Part shown: in pieces, positions 1 to 8,845 of the stretch
How the letters are laid out: each line of letters starts with the position of its first letter
Numbering within the stretch: the first letter of the stretch is position 1
NCBI RefSeq assembly: GCF_014643375.1
Contig: NZ_BMJJ01000006.1
Span: 186,001-250,000, forward strand
DNA: 64,000 nucleotides
Origin: Aureimonas glaciei
GTDB taxonomy: Bacteria; Pseudomonadota; Alphaproteobacteria; Rhizobiales; Rhizobiaceae
Reading direction: 5' to 3'
Position numbers and translations under genes: made by a program
The notes under the pieces: model-generated
What the model was told of the DNA's origin: nothing
Database searches by the model: none
Seen by the model: only the letters and a program-made list of their open reading frames with translations

Positions 1-154
1 ACTTGCCGGCGCCGGATTCGCCAACGACGCCGAGGATTTCGCCGGCCCTCAGCTGCAGGGTGATGCTCTTGGCCGCGACCACGGTGCCGCGGCGCGAGGG
101 GAACTCGACGCGCAGGCCGTCGATGTCGAGGAGCACGGTGGCGGGTTCTGTCAT
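1..154 (-). CDS. Peptide ABC transporter ATP-binding protein (partial, N-terminus only)
   Basis: The window edge cuts this gene after about 51 codons. The visible N-terminus has the usual start of a DppD/OppD-type ATPase: a short beta-strand region followed by the Walker A motif GESGAGK just at the edge. It would energise the dipeptide/oligopeptide importer whose two permeases and binding protein lie immediately upstream on the same strand. The gap to the permease stop is only 8 bases, so it is the fourth gene of the same operon. The substrate cannot be read from this fragment. The family call is secure because of both the motif and the context. Confidence 0.85.
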   Translation of the reverse strand, partial: MTEPATVLLDIDGLRVEFPSRRGTVVAAKSITLQLRAGEILGVVGESGAGK

Positions 155-162
155 CACGGGCC

Positions 163-1110
163 TCAGCGCATTTTCGGATTGAGCGCGTCGCGCAGCCAAT
201 CGCCGAGGAGGTTGATCGCCAGGACCAGGAGGACGAGGGCGATGCCCGGGAAAATGGTGATCCACCATTCGCCGGAGAACAGGAAATCGTTGCCGATGCG
301 GATCAGCGTGCCGAGCGAGGGCGAGGTCGCGGGCACACCGACGCCGAGGAAGGAGAGCGTCGCCTCGGTGATGATGGCGAGCGCCAGCTGGATGGTGGCG
401 ATGACCAGCACCGGGCCGACGACATTAGGCAGGATGTGGCGGAACAGGATGATCCAGCCGGGCAGGCCGATCACCTGGCCGGCCTGCACATATTCCTTCG
501 TCCGCTCGATCATCACCGAGGAGCGCACGGTGCGGGCATATTGCACCCAGAAGGACAGGCCGATGGCGAAGACGAGGACGGTCACCGCGATCTCGTTGTG
601 CAGGCCGCGCGGCAGGATGCCCCGCATCACGCCGTCGATCAGGAGCGCGATCAGGATGGCGGGGAAGGACAATTGCACGTCGGCGATGCGCATCAGGACG
701 GTGTCGACCATGCCGCCGACATAGCCGGAGACGAGACCCAGGGCGATGCCGATCACCGCCGCGAACAGCACCGAGAGGAAGCCGACCGCCAGCGAGATCC
801 GCGCGCCGTAGAGGATGGTCGAGAGGATGTCGCGGCCCTGGTCGTCGGTGCCGAGCAGGTAGGACGCCGACCCGCCCTCTTGCCAGGCCGGCGGCAGCAG
901 CGAGTCGAACAGGTCGACCTGCGACAGGTCGAACGGATTGTGCGGCGCGACAAAGGGCGCCAGGACCGCCGCCAGCACGAAGACGAGGGTGAAGGCTGCC
1001 GACACCATGGCCAGCGGCGAATGAGTGAAGGAATGCCAGACGTCGCTGTCCGCCAGGCGCCCGCGCCAGCCGATGATCTCGGCATCCACGGCGCTCTCGA
1101 TCTCGCTCAT
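163..1110 (-). CDS. Dipeptide-type ABC transporter permease, DppC-like
   Basis: This is a 315-residue inner-membrane permease of the DppC/OppC type. It has one N-terminal membrane segment (about residues 30-55), a periplasmic loop holding the family motif LGTDDQGRDILS, and then five further hydrophobic segments. The cytoplasmic coupling loop (AGQVIGLPGWIILFRHILPN) contacts the ATPase. The open frame runs further upstream, but the start MSEIESAV is chosen because its ATG overlaps the stop of the upstream permease as ATGA, a sign of translational coupling. It would form the membrane channel with the DppB-like gene. Substrate is inferred to be a peptide or peptide-like compound from the neighbouring peptidases. 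Confidence 0.92.
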   Translation of the reverse strand: MSEIESAVDAEIIGWRGRLADSDVWHSFTHSPLAMVSAAFTLVFVLAAVLAPFVAPHNPFDLSQVDLFDSLLPPAWQEGGSASYLLGTDDQGRDILSTILYGARISLAVGFLSVLFAAVIGIALGLVSGYVGGMVDTVLMRIADVQLSFPAILIALLIDGVMRGILPRGLHNEIAVTVLVFAIGLSFWVQYARTVRSSVMIERTKEYVQAGQVIGLPGWIILFRHILPNVVGPVLVIATIQLALAIITEATLSFLGVGVPATSPSLGTLIRIGNDFLFSGEWWITIFPGIALVLLVLAINLLGDWLRDALNPKMR

Positions 1111-2075
1111 CGCTGCACCCTCAGCCGGGGATCGACGACGAAATAGAGGATGTCGACGATGAGATTGATGATCACGAAGATCAGCGCGATCAGGAGGAGG
1201 TAGGCGGCCATCACCGGGATATCGACCTCGGCGATCGCCTGGATGAACAGGAGGCCCATGCCCGGCCACTGGAAGACGCTCTCGGTGATGATGGCGAAGG
1301 CGATGATCGAGCCGATCTGCAGGCCGATGATGGTCATCACAGGCACCAGCGTGTTCTTCAGGCCGATCGAGAAGTTGATTGTGCCGGGCTTCAGCCCGCG
1401 CGCCTTGGCGAATTTCACGAAGTCGGCGCGCAGGACTTCCAGCATCTCGGCGCGTACGAGGCGCACGATCAGGGTCATCTGAAAGATCGCCAGCGTGATC
1501 GCCGGCATGATCAGGGCTTCCAGGCCGCTGCGGGTGAGGAATCCGGTCGACCACCAGCCGAGATCGACGACCTCGCCGCGGCCGAAGGTCGGCAGCCAGC
1601 GCAGCGTCACGCCGAAGAAGAGGATAAGCAGGATGCCGATCAGGAAGGTCGGCAGCGAGATGCCGATCAGCGACAGCGTCATGAAGGCGCGGGAGAGAAA
1701 GCCGCGGCGATTGAGGGCGGTGTAGACGCCCATCGGGATGCCGATCGCCAGCGCCATCACCGCCGATACCAGGGACAGCTCGAAGGTGGCGGGAAAGCGC
1801 TCGGCGATGAGGTCGCTAACCGGCTGGCGCAGGCGGTAGGACTGGCCGAAATCGCCCTGCACCGCCTGGCCGACGAAGCGCGCGAACTGCACGACGATCG
1901 CGTCGTCGAGGCCGAGGTCCTGGCGCAACTGCAGGCGCTGTTCGGTCGTCGTGTCCTGGCCGACCATGTTGTTGACGGGATCACCGACGAAGCGGAAGAG
2001 CGCGAAGGCGATCAGCGCGACGATGAGCATGACGCCGATCGCCTGCGCCAGCCGCTTCAGGATGAAGAACAGCAT
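1107..2075 (-). CDS. Dipeptide-type ABC transporter permease, DppB-like
   Basis: This 322-residue integral membrane protein starts with the typical DppB N-terminus MLFFILKRLAQAIGVML, followed by a long periplasmic loop and five more membrane segments. It pairs with the DppC-like protein to make the translocation pore of a family 5 peptide importer. The frame is open further upstream. I chose the ATG at 2075 because a GGGA motif precedes it by about five bases and because DppB proteins begin here; an ATG two codons earlier is the alternative. The stop overlaps the next start as ATGA. The gene lies directly downstream of its binding protein gene. Confidence 0.92.
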   Translation of the reverse strand: MLFFILKRLAQAIGVMLIVALIAFALFRFVGDPVNNMVGQDTTTEQRLQLRQDLGLDDAIVVQFARFVGQAVQGDFGQSYRLRQPVSDLIAERFPATFELSLVSAVMALAIGIPMGVYTALNRRGFLSRAFMTLSLIGISLPTFLIGILLILFFGVTLRWLPTFGRGEVVDLGWWSTGFLTRSGLEALIMPAITLAIFQMTLIVRLVRAEMLEVLRADFVKFAKARGLKPGTINFSIGLKNTLVPVMTIIGLQIGSIIAFAIITESVFQWPGMGLLFIQAIAEVDIPVMAAYLLLIALIFVIINLIVDILYFVVDPRLRVQR

Positions 2076-2169
2076 GGGCATCCCGTCATGGGGGTTGCGG
2101 GGACCGGCGGCGAACCGGCCGGTCGCCTCGGACATGCGCCCGGCGAAAGGAGGCGCCGGGCGCTGCGTC

Positions 2170-3765
2170 TCATTTCGCCGTGCCGACCACGACATCGCGA
2201 AGATCGATCACGTCGTCGGCCCGCTGCACGACGGTCACACCGTCCCGCACGCCCCAGGAGAGCGGCTGCTGATGGATCGGCAGGTAGCCGACATCGTCCT
2301 TCAGCATCTTCATCGCCTCGTCGATCATCGCCTGACGCTTCTCGGCATCGGTCTCCGACACGATCTTGTCGGTCAGCGCGTCGATCGCCGGATTGGAATA
2401 GCGGCCGTAGTTGAACTGGCCGCTGTTCTTCTCCGCGTCGAAGACCGAGACGAGGTTGAACAGCGCGTTGTGCGCGTCCATCGTCGAGGGCGTCCAGCCG
2501 AGCAGGTAGAACGAGGTGTCGTTGCCGCTCTGCGGCGAGACCTTGGCGAAGTATTTCGACTTCGGCTGGGCATTGAGGTTGACCTTGATACCGACGCGCG
2601 CGAGCAGGCCGACGACGCCCTGGCAGATCTGCTCGTCGTTGACATAGCGGTTGTTCGGGCAGTCCATGCCGAGCTCGAATCCCTCGGGATAGCCGGCCTC
2701 GGCGAGCAGCTTCTTCGACATTTCCGGATCGTATTCGTAGGGCTTGTTCAGCTCGGCGTCGAAACCGTTGATTTGCGGTCCGATCAGGAGCCCGGTTGGT
2801 GTCGCGGCGCCGCGCATGACCTTGTCGTTGATCAGGTCGAGGTTGATCGCGTGCGCCATCGCCGCGCGGACCTTCTGGTCCTTCAGCGGGTTCTTGCCCT
2901 TGACGTTGGAGTAGAGCAGCTCGTCGCGGTACTGGTCCATGCCGAGGAAGATCGTGCGGGCCTCCGGCCCGGTCAGCGGGCTGACGCCCTCGGCTTCCTC
3001 GAGGCGGTTCCAGTCCTGCACCGGCACCGGCCAGGCCATGTCGAGCTCGCCGGAGATGAGGGCGGCGACGCGGGTCGAATCCTGGCTGATCGGCGTGAAG
3101 ACGACGTCGGTGACGTTGGAGGCGATCTGGCCCCAATAACCGTCGAAGCGCTTCATTGTCGACTTCACGTCGGCCTGCCGCTCGACAAGCTGGAAGGGGC
3201 CGGTGCCGTTGGCGTTCTGGGCGGCATAGGTCGAGGTGGAATCGGCCGCCTTCGGGCTCGTCGCCTCGGTCGTCTTGTTCTCCTCGGACCACTCCTTGTC
3301 CATGATGTAGAGATAGACGAGCTCGCGCGGCAGGATCGGGTTGGGCGTCGGCGTGACGATGTCGATCGTGTAGGGGTCGAGCACCTTGATCTCGGCGATC
3401 TTGGCGCCGTAGCCCTTCATGTCCGAACCGGGCGTCAGCGTGCGCTTCCAGGAGAACACCACGTCCTCGGCATCGAAGTCGTTGCCGTTGTGGAATTTCA
3501 CGTCCTTGCGCAGGTTGACCCGCCAGGTCGTCGGATCGGTATTTTCCCAGGACGTGGCGAGGCCCGGCTCGATCTTCAGGTCCTTGTCATAGTGCGTCAG
3601 GCCCTCGTAGACATTGCCGAGATAGCCGAGCGTGAAGGTCTCGTTCAGCCCGTGCGGGTCGAGCGACTGCACGTCGCCCTGGAAGGCGAAGCGAAACGTT
3701 TCCGCCAGGGCCGGCGATGTCATCAGGGCGACCGTGGCGGCGCCGGCGAGCAAAAGACGTGTCAT
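2170..3765 (-). CDS. Peptide ABC transporter substrate-binding protein (SBP family 5)
   Basis: This is a periplasmic binding protein of about 531 residues from the DppA/OppA family. The N-terminus MTRLLLAGAATVALMTSPALA is a signal peptide ending in an Ala-x-Ala cleavage site. The mature part shows family 5 features such as DVQSLDPHG, then GLTHYDKDLKIEPGLATSWE and a KFHNG motif. It delivers its ligand to the permeases encoded just downstream. A start 15 bases upstream is possible, but the ATG at 3765 has a GAGGAC ribosome binding site at good distance. Peptides or N-acylated amino acids are likely ligands given the four hydrolases upstream; this is inference. Confidence 0.92.
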   Translation of the reverse strand: MTRLLLAGAATVALMTSPALAETFRFAFQGDVQSLDPHGLNETFTLGYLGNVYEGLTHYDKDLKIEPGLATSWENTDPTTWRVNLRKDVKFHNGNDFDAEDVVFSWKRTLTPGSDMKGYGAKIAEIKVLDPYTIDIVTPTPNPILPRELVYLYIMDKEWSEENKTTEATSPKAADSTSTYAAQNANGTGPFQLVERQADVKSTMKRFDGYWGQIASNVTDVVFTPISQDSTRVAALISGELDMAWPVPVQDWNRLEEAEGVSPLTGPEARTIFLGMDQYRDELLYSNVKGKNPLKDQKVRAAMAHAINLDLINDKVMRGAATPTGLLIGPQINGFDAELNKPYEYDPEMSKKLLAEAGYPEGFELGMDCPNNRYVNDEQICQGVVGLLARVGIKVNLNAQPKSKYFAKVSPQSGNDTSFYLLGWTPSTMDAHNALFNLVSVFDAEKNSGQFNYGRYSNPAIDALTDKIVSETDAEKRQAMIDEAMKMLKDDVGYLPIHQQPLSWGVRDGVTVVQRADDVIDLRDVVVGTAK

Positions 3766-3790
3766 CTTCGAGGTCCTCATTTCCTGGAGT

Positions 3791-4963
3791 TCAGCCTCGG
3801 AGAGGCATCGCGGTTTCGACGAGTCTCGCCCAGTACGAGCAGCCAAAGGGCGTCAAGGCATCGTTGAAGTCGTATTGCGGGTGATGCACGGGTGCGGTGT
3901 CGCCATTGCCGGCGAAGATGAAGGCGCCGGGGCGGGCATTCAGCATGAAGGCGAAATCCTCGCCGCCCATGACGGGGGGAGTGTCGAGGACGACGCGGCC
4001 CTTGCCGGCGATTTCCTCGGCGACCGAAGCCGCGAAGGCGGTGTTGGACGCGTGGTTGACGACGACCGGATAGTTGCGCTGGTAGTCGAGCACGGCCGTG
4101 GCGCCGAGCGCCCGCGCGGTGAGGTCGACGACTTCGGTGACCCGGCGCTCCATCAGGTCGCGGATCTCCTCCTTCAGCGTCCGCACCGTGCCGGTGAGCA
4201 GCGCCGTCTGGGGGATGACGTTGAAGGCGTCGCCGGCATGGATCTGCGTCACCGACAGAACCGCCGACTCGATCGGGTCGACATTGCGGGCGACCACCGT
4301 CTGCAGCATCACCGTGATCTGCGCAGCGACGAGCGTCGCGTCGATCGTGCGATGCGGACGGGCGGCATGGCCGCCATAGCCCTCGATCGCGATCGAGAAC
4401 TCGTCGGCCGCCGCCATCATCGGGCCGGGCCGGATGGCGAAGGTGCCGAGCGCCATGCCCGGCTGGTTGTGCAGGCCGTAGACTTCCTGGATGCCGAAGC
4501 GGTCCATCATGCCGTCGTCGACCATCGCCTTGCCGCCGGCGCCGCCTTCCTCCGCCGGCTGGAAGATCAGCGCCACGGCGCCGTCGAAATTGCGGGTCTC
4601 GCAGAGGTATCTCGCGGCGCCGAGCAGCATGGCCGTGTGGCCGTCATGGCCGCAGGCATGCATCTTGCCGGCGATCGTCGAGGCATGGGCCAAGCCCGTC
4701 GTCTCCGTGATCGGCAGCGCGTCCATGTCGGCCCTCAAGCCGACGACGCGCCCGGACCCGGTGTCGCGGCCCTTGATGATGCCGACGACGCCGGTGCGGC
4801 CGACGCCGGTGACGATCTCGTCGACGCCGAATTCGCGCAGTTTGTCGGCGACGACGCCGGCGGTGCGGTGGACGTCGTACTGGGTTTCGGGATGGGCGTG
4901 GATGTCGCGGCGCCAGGCGGTGATGTCGTCGTGGAAGTCGGCGAAGCGGTTGACGATGGGCAT
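3791..4963 (-). CDS. M20D amidohydrolase (hippurate hydrolase / N-acyl amino acid hydrolase type)
   Basis: This 390-residue cytoplasmic metallo-amidohydrolase cleaves an amide bond of N-acyl amino acids or similar compounds in this family. Metal-binding motifs are clear: GLRADMDALP (about 75-84), HACGHDGH (102-109), QPAEEG, a central YGGHAARPH dimerisation-domain segment, and MGGEDFAF near the C-terminus. Length is typical of M20D. It ends 25 bases before the binding protein start at 3765, so the enzyme and transporter are probably co-transcribed. A second M20D member sits at 7640-8803. The exact substrate cannot be told; hippurate-, indoleacetyl- or N-acetyl-amino acid hydrolases all look like this. 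Confidence 0.93.
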   Translation of the reverse strand: MPIVNRFADFHDDITAWRRDIHAHPETQYDVHRTAGVVADKLREFGVDEIVTGVGRTGVVGIIKGRDTGSGRVVGLRADMDALPITETTGLAHASTIAGKMHACGHDGHTAMLLGAARYLCETRNFDGAVALIFQPAEEGGAGGKAMVDDGMMDRFGIQEVYGLHNQPGMALGTFAIRPGPMMAAADEFSIAIEGYGGHAARPHRTIDATLVAAQITVMLQTVVARNVDPIESAVLSVTQIHAGDAFNVIPQTALLTGTVRTLKEEIRDLMERRVTEVVDLTARALGATAVLDYQRNYPVVVNHASNTAFAASVAEEIAGKGRVVLDTPPVMGGEDFAFMLNARPGAFIFAGNGDTAPVHHPQYDFNDALTPFGCSYWARLVETAMPLRG

Positions 4964-4975
4964 GGCGCTAGTCCT

Positions 4976-6145
4976 TCAGGCTGCGAGTTCGGCGATCAGC
5001 CGGCGCTGGAACGCCTCGCCGGCGCGGACCTGCGAGAGCTCGATGTATTCGTCGGGCTTGTGACCCTGTTCCATGTCGCCGGGGCCGCAGACGACGGTCG
5101 ACAGGCCCGCGGCCTGGAACTGCCCGGCCTCGGTGCCATAGGCGACGACGGCGTCATCGGGCTGCGGCAGGCCGGCGGACGACAGCCGGCGGGCCAGCTT
5201 CTCGGCTTCCCCGTCCGGCTCGCGCCGACAACCCGGCACGTCGCATTCGACCGAGATGTCGATGCCGGCGCCGGGATCGATCCGCCGCATCGCCTCGGTC
5301 AGCCATTCGGTATGGGCGGTGTATTCGGCGAGATAATCGGCCGCGCTCTCGCCCGGCAGGACGCGGATGTCGGAGACGAGGCGGGCGTGCCCGGCGGTGA
5401 TGTTGAAGGCGGTGCCGCCCTCGATGATGCCGGAATGCAGCGTCGTGTAGGGGGGCGAAAACCGCATGTCCTGCAGGCCGCGCTCACGGTTGCGGCCCAT
5501 CCGGTCGTCGAGCCAGACGGCAAGGCGGGCGGCGATGGCGACGGCCGAGACGCCCTGATCGACGACGCTCGAATGCACCGCCTTGCCGCGCACCCGCGTC
5601 GTCAGCTTGAGCACGCCCTTGTGGCCGGTGACGACGCCCATGCCCGTCGGTTCGCCGACGATCACCGCCGAGGGTGGCGCGACCGTCTCGAGCATCTGCG
5701 CGATCATGTCCGGCGCCCCGAGGCAGCCGATCTCCTCGTCGTAGGACAGAGCCAGATGGATCGGCCGCTTCAGCCCGGCCGCCAGCATCTCCGGCACCAG
5801 CGCCAGGCCGATGGCGACAAAACTCTTCATGTCCGTGGTGCCGCGCCCGTAGAGGCGGTCGCCGCGGCGGACCAGCGTGAAGGGATCGGACGTCCAGGCC
5901 TGGTCGGTGGCGGGAACGACATCGCTGTGGCCGGAAAGAACGACGCCGCCCGGCACGTTCGGGCCGATGGTGGCAAAGAGGCTCGACTTGCTCCCGCTGG
6001 CATCGGGCACCCGAACCGAGGCGATGCCGAGCTGGGCGAGGGTGGACTGGACGAAGTCGATCAGCGGAAGATTGCTGTCCTGCGATACGCTGGGAAAGCC
6101 GACCAGGCTCTCGATGAAGGCTTCTGAAACGCCGGCTTCCGTCAA
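4976..6145 (-). CDS. argE: Acetylornithine deacetylase-like M20 peptidase (ArgE type)
   Basis: This 389-residue M20 metallopeptidase follows the ArgE pattern: SGHSDVVP (71-78), GRGTTDMKSF (100-109), YDEEIGCLGA, GEPTG, and a C-terminal GHKPDEYIE metal ligand. ArgE removes the acetyl group from N-acetylornithine, but catabolic paralogues act on other N-acyl amino acids. Context favours a catabolic role. There is no plausible ATG; the start is taken as TTG because GGGAGTGA precedes it and the protein then has normal family length. The upstream in-frame extension is open but not family-like. The stop is 12 bases before the next start. Confidence 0.88.
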   Translation of the reverse strand: MTEAGVSEAFIESLVGFPSVSQDSNLPLIDFVQSTLAQLGIASVRVPDASGSKSSLFATIGPNVPGGVVLSGHSDVVPATDQAWTSDPFTLVRRGDRLYGRGTTDMKSFVAIGLALVPEMLAAGLKRPIHLALSYDEEIGCLGAPDMIAQMLETVAPPSAVIVGEPTGMGVVTGHKGVLKLTTRVRGKAVHSSVVDQGVSAVAIAARLAVWLDDRMGRNRERGLQDMRFSPPYTTLHSGIIEGGTAFNITAGHARLVSDIRVLPGESAADYLAEYTAHTEWLTEAMRRIDPGAGIDISVECDVPGCRREPDGEAEKLARRLSSAGLPQPDDAVVAYGTEAGQFQAAGLSTVVCGPGDMEQGHKPDEYIELSQVRAGEAFQRRLIAELAA

Positions 6146-6466
6146 ACATTCACTCCCGTCGCGCCCTCGGACCGCTCTGGGTGAGCAGCCGGGCCAGGCG
6201 ACCCGTCGAGGCAGTCGAACACCGTCCCCGGAGCATTGCAACCCTTACGATTGAGCTTGCCCACACTTTCGGCCGAAGACGGCATCGGCCTCGAGCCGTT
6301 CCCAATCAAAGACTTGAAGCCGAGACCGAAGCGATCGATGGCGGTCCTCGTTCCGGCATAGCGCTGCGAGTGCCGGTCATCGGGTGTTGCGAGCGCCGCG
6401 ATGTTCCGCGGGTGAAGCGGTACCAAGGCACCCGGCGCGGCAGGGGACGGGAACGGCGTCATGCCC
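6146..6466. other. Intergenic stretch, no supported gene
   Basis: About 320 bases separate the ArgE-like gene from the upstream M20 peptidase gene. Short open frames cross it on both strands, but none shows codon bias, a ribosome binding site or a recognisable domain. I see no strong hairpin, repeat or consensus promoter. It may hold an internal promoter of the long minus-strand array, or the remains of a lost gene. Confidence 0.4.
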
Positions 6467-7618
6467 TTACGCCTCTTCCGCGGGCAGGCCGATCCGCGAC
6501 AGCAGGCCGGCCATGAGGCGCGCCCGGTCGACCAGGCTGTCGACGAGGATGTATTCGCCGAGCGTGTGGTAGCCGTCGCCGCTGAGGCCGAGCCCGTCCA
6601 GCGTCGGCAGCCCCATCGCGCCGGTGAAATTGCCGTCTGACCCGCCGCCGGAACTGCCGTGGGTGATCGTCATCCCGAGTTCGGCGGCGACCTGCTCGGC
6701 CAGGGCGAAGAGCGCCATCGTGCCCTCCTGGGGTTCCCAGACAGGCCGGACGACGCCCAGGGTGACGGAAAAGCCGGTGCCGTCCTCCCGCGTTTCGGTC
6801 ATCGCCAGCATGCGGGCCTTCCCCTTGTCGAGATCGTCTTGGCGCTTGGCCATCGACAGGGCCTCGGCGCGACAGGTGGTCGAGACGCAGTTCACCCACT
6901 GGCCGCCGTGGACGACGCCGACGCTGAAGGTGCAGTCGTCATCCGTCATGTCCTCGATGGCGAGAATCCGCCCGGCCATTTCGCGGATGGCCGAGCGGCC
7001 CTTCTTCAGGGAGGCCCCGGCATGGCTCGGGCGGCCCTGGGCGGTGAGATTGTAGCGGGCGATGGCGTAGCGCCCAGAGACGACGCCATTGCCGTTGATC
7101 GCCGGTTCGGGAACGAGGATCGCTCGGTGCCGGCGCGCCTCGGCCTCGATCAGCGGCCGGGTGCCGGGACTGCCGATCTCCTCGTCCGAGGTGAGGAGGA
7201 CGCTGACGGGCAGGGGTGTTTCGATCCCCGCCGCGATGAGGGCGCGCACGGCCTGGAGTGCGGCGAAGGTGCCGCCCTTCATGTCGAGGATGCCCGGGCC
7301 ATAGCAACGGTCGCCCTCGCGCCGGAAGGGCAGTTTATCGAGCGTGCCGATCGGATGAACCGTATCCAGATGCGCCATGATCAGAATGCCGGGCTCACCC
7401 TGCCGCGGGTGCGGAAAGGACGCTTTCACGCAGTCCCCGAGGCCGTCGGGGCCGGCAACGCGCTCGACGGTGGCACCCATCGCCACGAGGTCCTCGGCGG
7501 CGAGCGTCATCATCCGGTTCACGGCAGTGACGTCGAAGGTTGGGCTTTCGCATTCGATCCAGCGCTGCAGGCCGGCGAGCAGGCGGTCGGTGTCGAGGTC
7601 GAGATCCGTCAGGGCCAT
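6467..7618 (-). CDS. M20 family metallopeptidase (carboxypeptidase G2 / glutamate carboxypeptidase type)
   Basis: This 383-residue zinc peptidase of the M20A/CPG2 group would remove a C-terminal residue, classically glutamate, from peptides or folate-like N-acyl glutamates. Motifs in order are MAHLDTVHP, GPGILDMKGG, TSDEEIGSPGTR, VPEPA, the dimerisation segment QGRPSHAGASLKKG and GDGYHTLGEY near the end (His metal ligand). A GGGSDGNF stretch is typical of the group. The start has a strong ribosome binding site (AAGGAGAACGACC before ATG). No signal peptide is seen, so it acts in the cytoplasm. It lies between other hydrolases of the same strand. Confidence 0.92.
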   Translation of the reverse strand: MALTDLDLDTDRLLAGLQRWIECESPTFDVTAVNRMMTLAAEDLVAMGATVERVAGPDGLGDCVKASFPHPRQGEPGILIMAHLDTVHPIGTLDKLPFRREGDRCYGPGILDMKGGTFAALQAVRALIAAGIETPLPVSVLLTSDEEIGSPGTRPLIEAEARRHRAILVPEPAINGNGVVSGRYAIARYNLTAQGRPSHAGASLKKGRSAIREMAGRILAIEDMTDDDCTFSVGVVHGGQWVNCVSTTCRAEALSMAKRQDDLDKGKARMLAMTETREDGTGFSVTLGVVRPVWEPQEGTMALFALAEQVAAELGMTITHGSSGGGSDGNFTGAMGLPTLDGLGLSGDGYHTLGEYILVDSLVDRARLMAGLLSRIGLPAEEA

Positions 7619-7639
7619 GGTCGTTCTCCTTGATGCGGG

Positions 7640-8803
7640 TCAGGCAGAAGCGAGGCGGCGCTCGACGATGCGGGCCAAAAGGCTCGCGCCGATCGGCAGG
7701 ATGCCGTCGTCGAGGACGAAGCTCGGATTGTGCAAGGCGACGGTGCCGGCATGGCCGACCCAGCAATAGGCGCCGGGAACCGCCTGCAGCATGTCGGCGA
7801 AATCCTCGCTGCCCATCATCGGCTTGGGCGTGGTGAGGACGTTTTCGGCGCCGACGATCTCGGCGGCCGCCTCGGCCAGATAGGCCGTTTCGGCCGGGTG
7901 GTTCTCCAAGACGGAGAAGATGTCGCGGATGTCGACGGCGATCTCGACTTCGAAGGACTGGGCAAGGCCGGAGGCGATCCGGCGCATGCGGGCATGCACG
8001 AGAGCGCCGACCTCGGCATCGAAGAAGCGCACGGTGCCGGCGAGCACCGCCTCCTCGGGGATGACATTGTAGGCCGAGCCCGAATGGATCTGGGTGATCG
8101 ACAGCACCGCCGACTGCATGGGATCGGTGTTGCGGCTGACGATGCTCTGCAGCGCTTGCGCCAGGGCGGTGGCGACGACGATCGGATCGGCCGCCTTGTG
8201 CGGCATGGCGCCGTGGCTGCCGCGGCCGGTGATCCTGATGTCGAAGAAGCTGGCGCCGGCCATCGCCTTGCCCGGGAAGATCGCGATCTGCCCCTCGTCG
8301 AGCTCGGGCGAATTGTGCAGGCCGTAGATCTCGTCGCAGGGAAAGCGCTGGAACAGGCCGTCGGAAAGCATGGCGCGGGCGCCGCCGAGCCCTTCCTCGG
8401 CCGGCTGGAAGACGAGGACGGCGGTGCCGGCAAAATCGCGGTTCGCGGCGAGGTAGCGGGCGGCACCCAGCAGCATGGTGGTGTGGCCGTCATGGCCGCA
8501 GGCATGCATGCGGCCGGGAATGGTCGAGCGGTAGGGAAGGTTGGACAGCTCGTCCATGGGCAGCGCGTCCATGTCGGCGCGCAGGCCGATGCGCCGCCCG
8601 CCCGGCCGGTTGCCGGCGACGATCCCGACGACCCCCGTCCCGCCGAGCCCGCGGTGCACCTCGACGCCCCATTCCTCCAGCTTAGCCGCGACGATCGCCG
8701 AGGTCCGCTTCTCCTCGAAGCCGATCTCGGGATGGGCGTGGAGGTCGCGGCGGATGGCGACGAGATCGCCGGTGAATTCCTGGATCTGCGGCAGCACGGT
8801 CAT
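7640..8803 (-). CDS. M20D amidohydrolase, second copy
   Basis: This 387-residue amidohydrolase is a paralogue of the product of 3791-4963. The metal motifs are IGLRADMDALP, HACGHDGH (100-107), QPAEEG and MGSEDFADML. It lacks a signal peptide and acts in the cytoplasm on N-acyl amino acids or other simple amides. Compared with the first copy it has a longer acyl-pocket region (TGRGSHGAMPHKAADP). Two M20D enzymes in one array suggest hydrolysis of several acyl variants. The gap to the next downstream gene is 21 bases and to the upstream one 42 bases, consistent with one operon. Confidence 0.92.
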   Translation of the reverse strand: MTVLPQIQEFTGDLVAIRRDLHAHPEIGFEEKRTSAIVAAKLEEWGVEVHRGLGGTGVVGIVAGNRPGGRRIGLRADMDALPMDELSNLPYRSTIPGRMHACGHDGHTTMLLGAARYLAANRDFAGTAVLVFQPAEEGLGGARAMLSDGLFQRFPCDEIYGLHNSPELDEGQIAIFPGKAMAGASFFDIRITGRGSHGAMPHKAADPIVVATALAQALQSIVSRNTDPMQSAVLSITQIHSGSAYNVIPEEAVLAGTVRFFDAEVGALVHARMRRIASGLAQSFEVEIAVDIRDIFSVLENHPAETAYLAEAAAEIVGAENVLTTPKPMMGSEDFADMLQAVPGAYCWVGHAGTVALHNPSFVLDDGILPIGASLLARIVERRLASA

Positions 8804-8845
8804 GGGTCGGGTCCTTGTGGTCTCAATGCGCGTGGAAAGGAACGG

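Noticed and set aside
3632-6127. Very long open frame on the plus strand (over 800 codons)
   Set aside because: It lies opposite two clear M20 peptidase genes and is rich in Arg, Gly, Asp and His typical of antisense frames in GC-rich DNA. No domain is seen.
6142-6462. Possible 106-codon gene between two M20 genes
   Set aside because: No ribosome binding site, no family and no codon bias.
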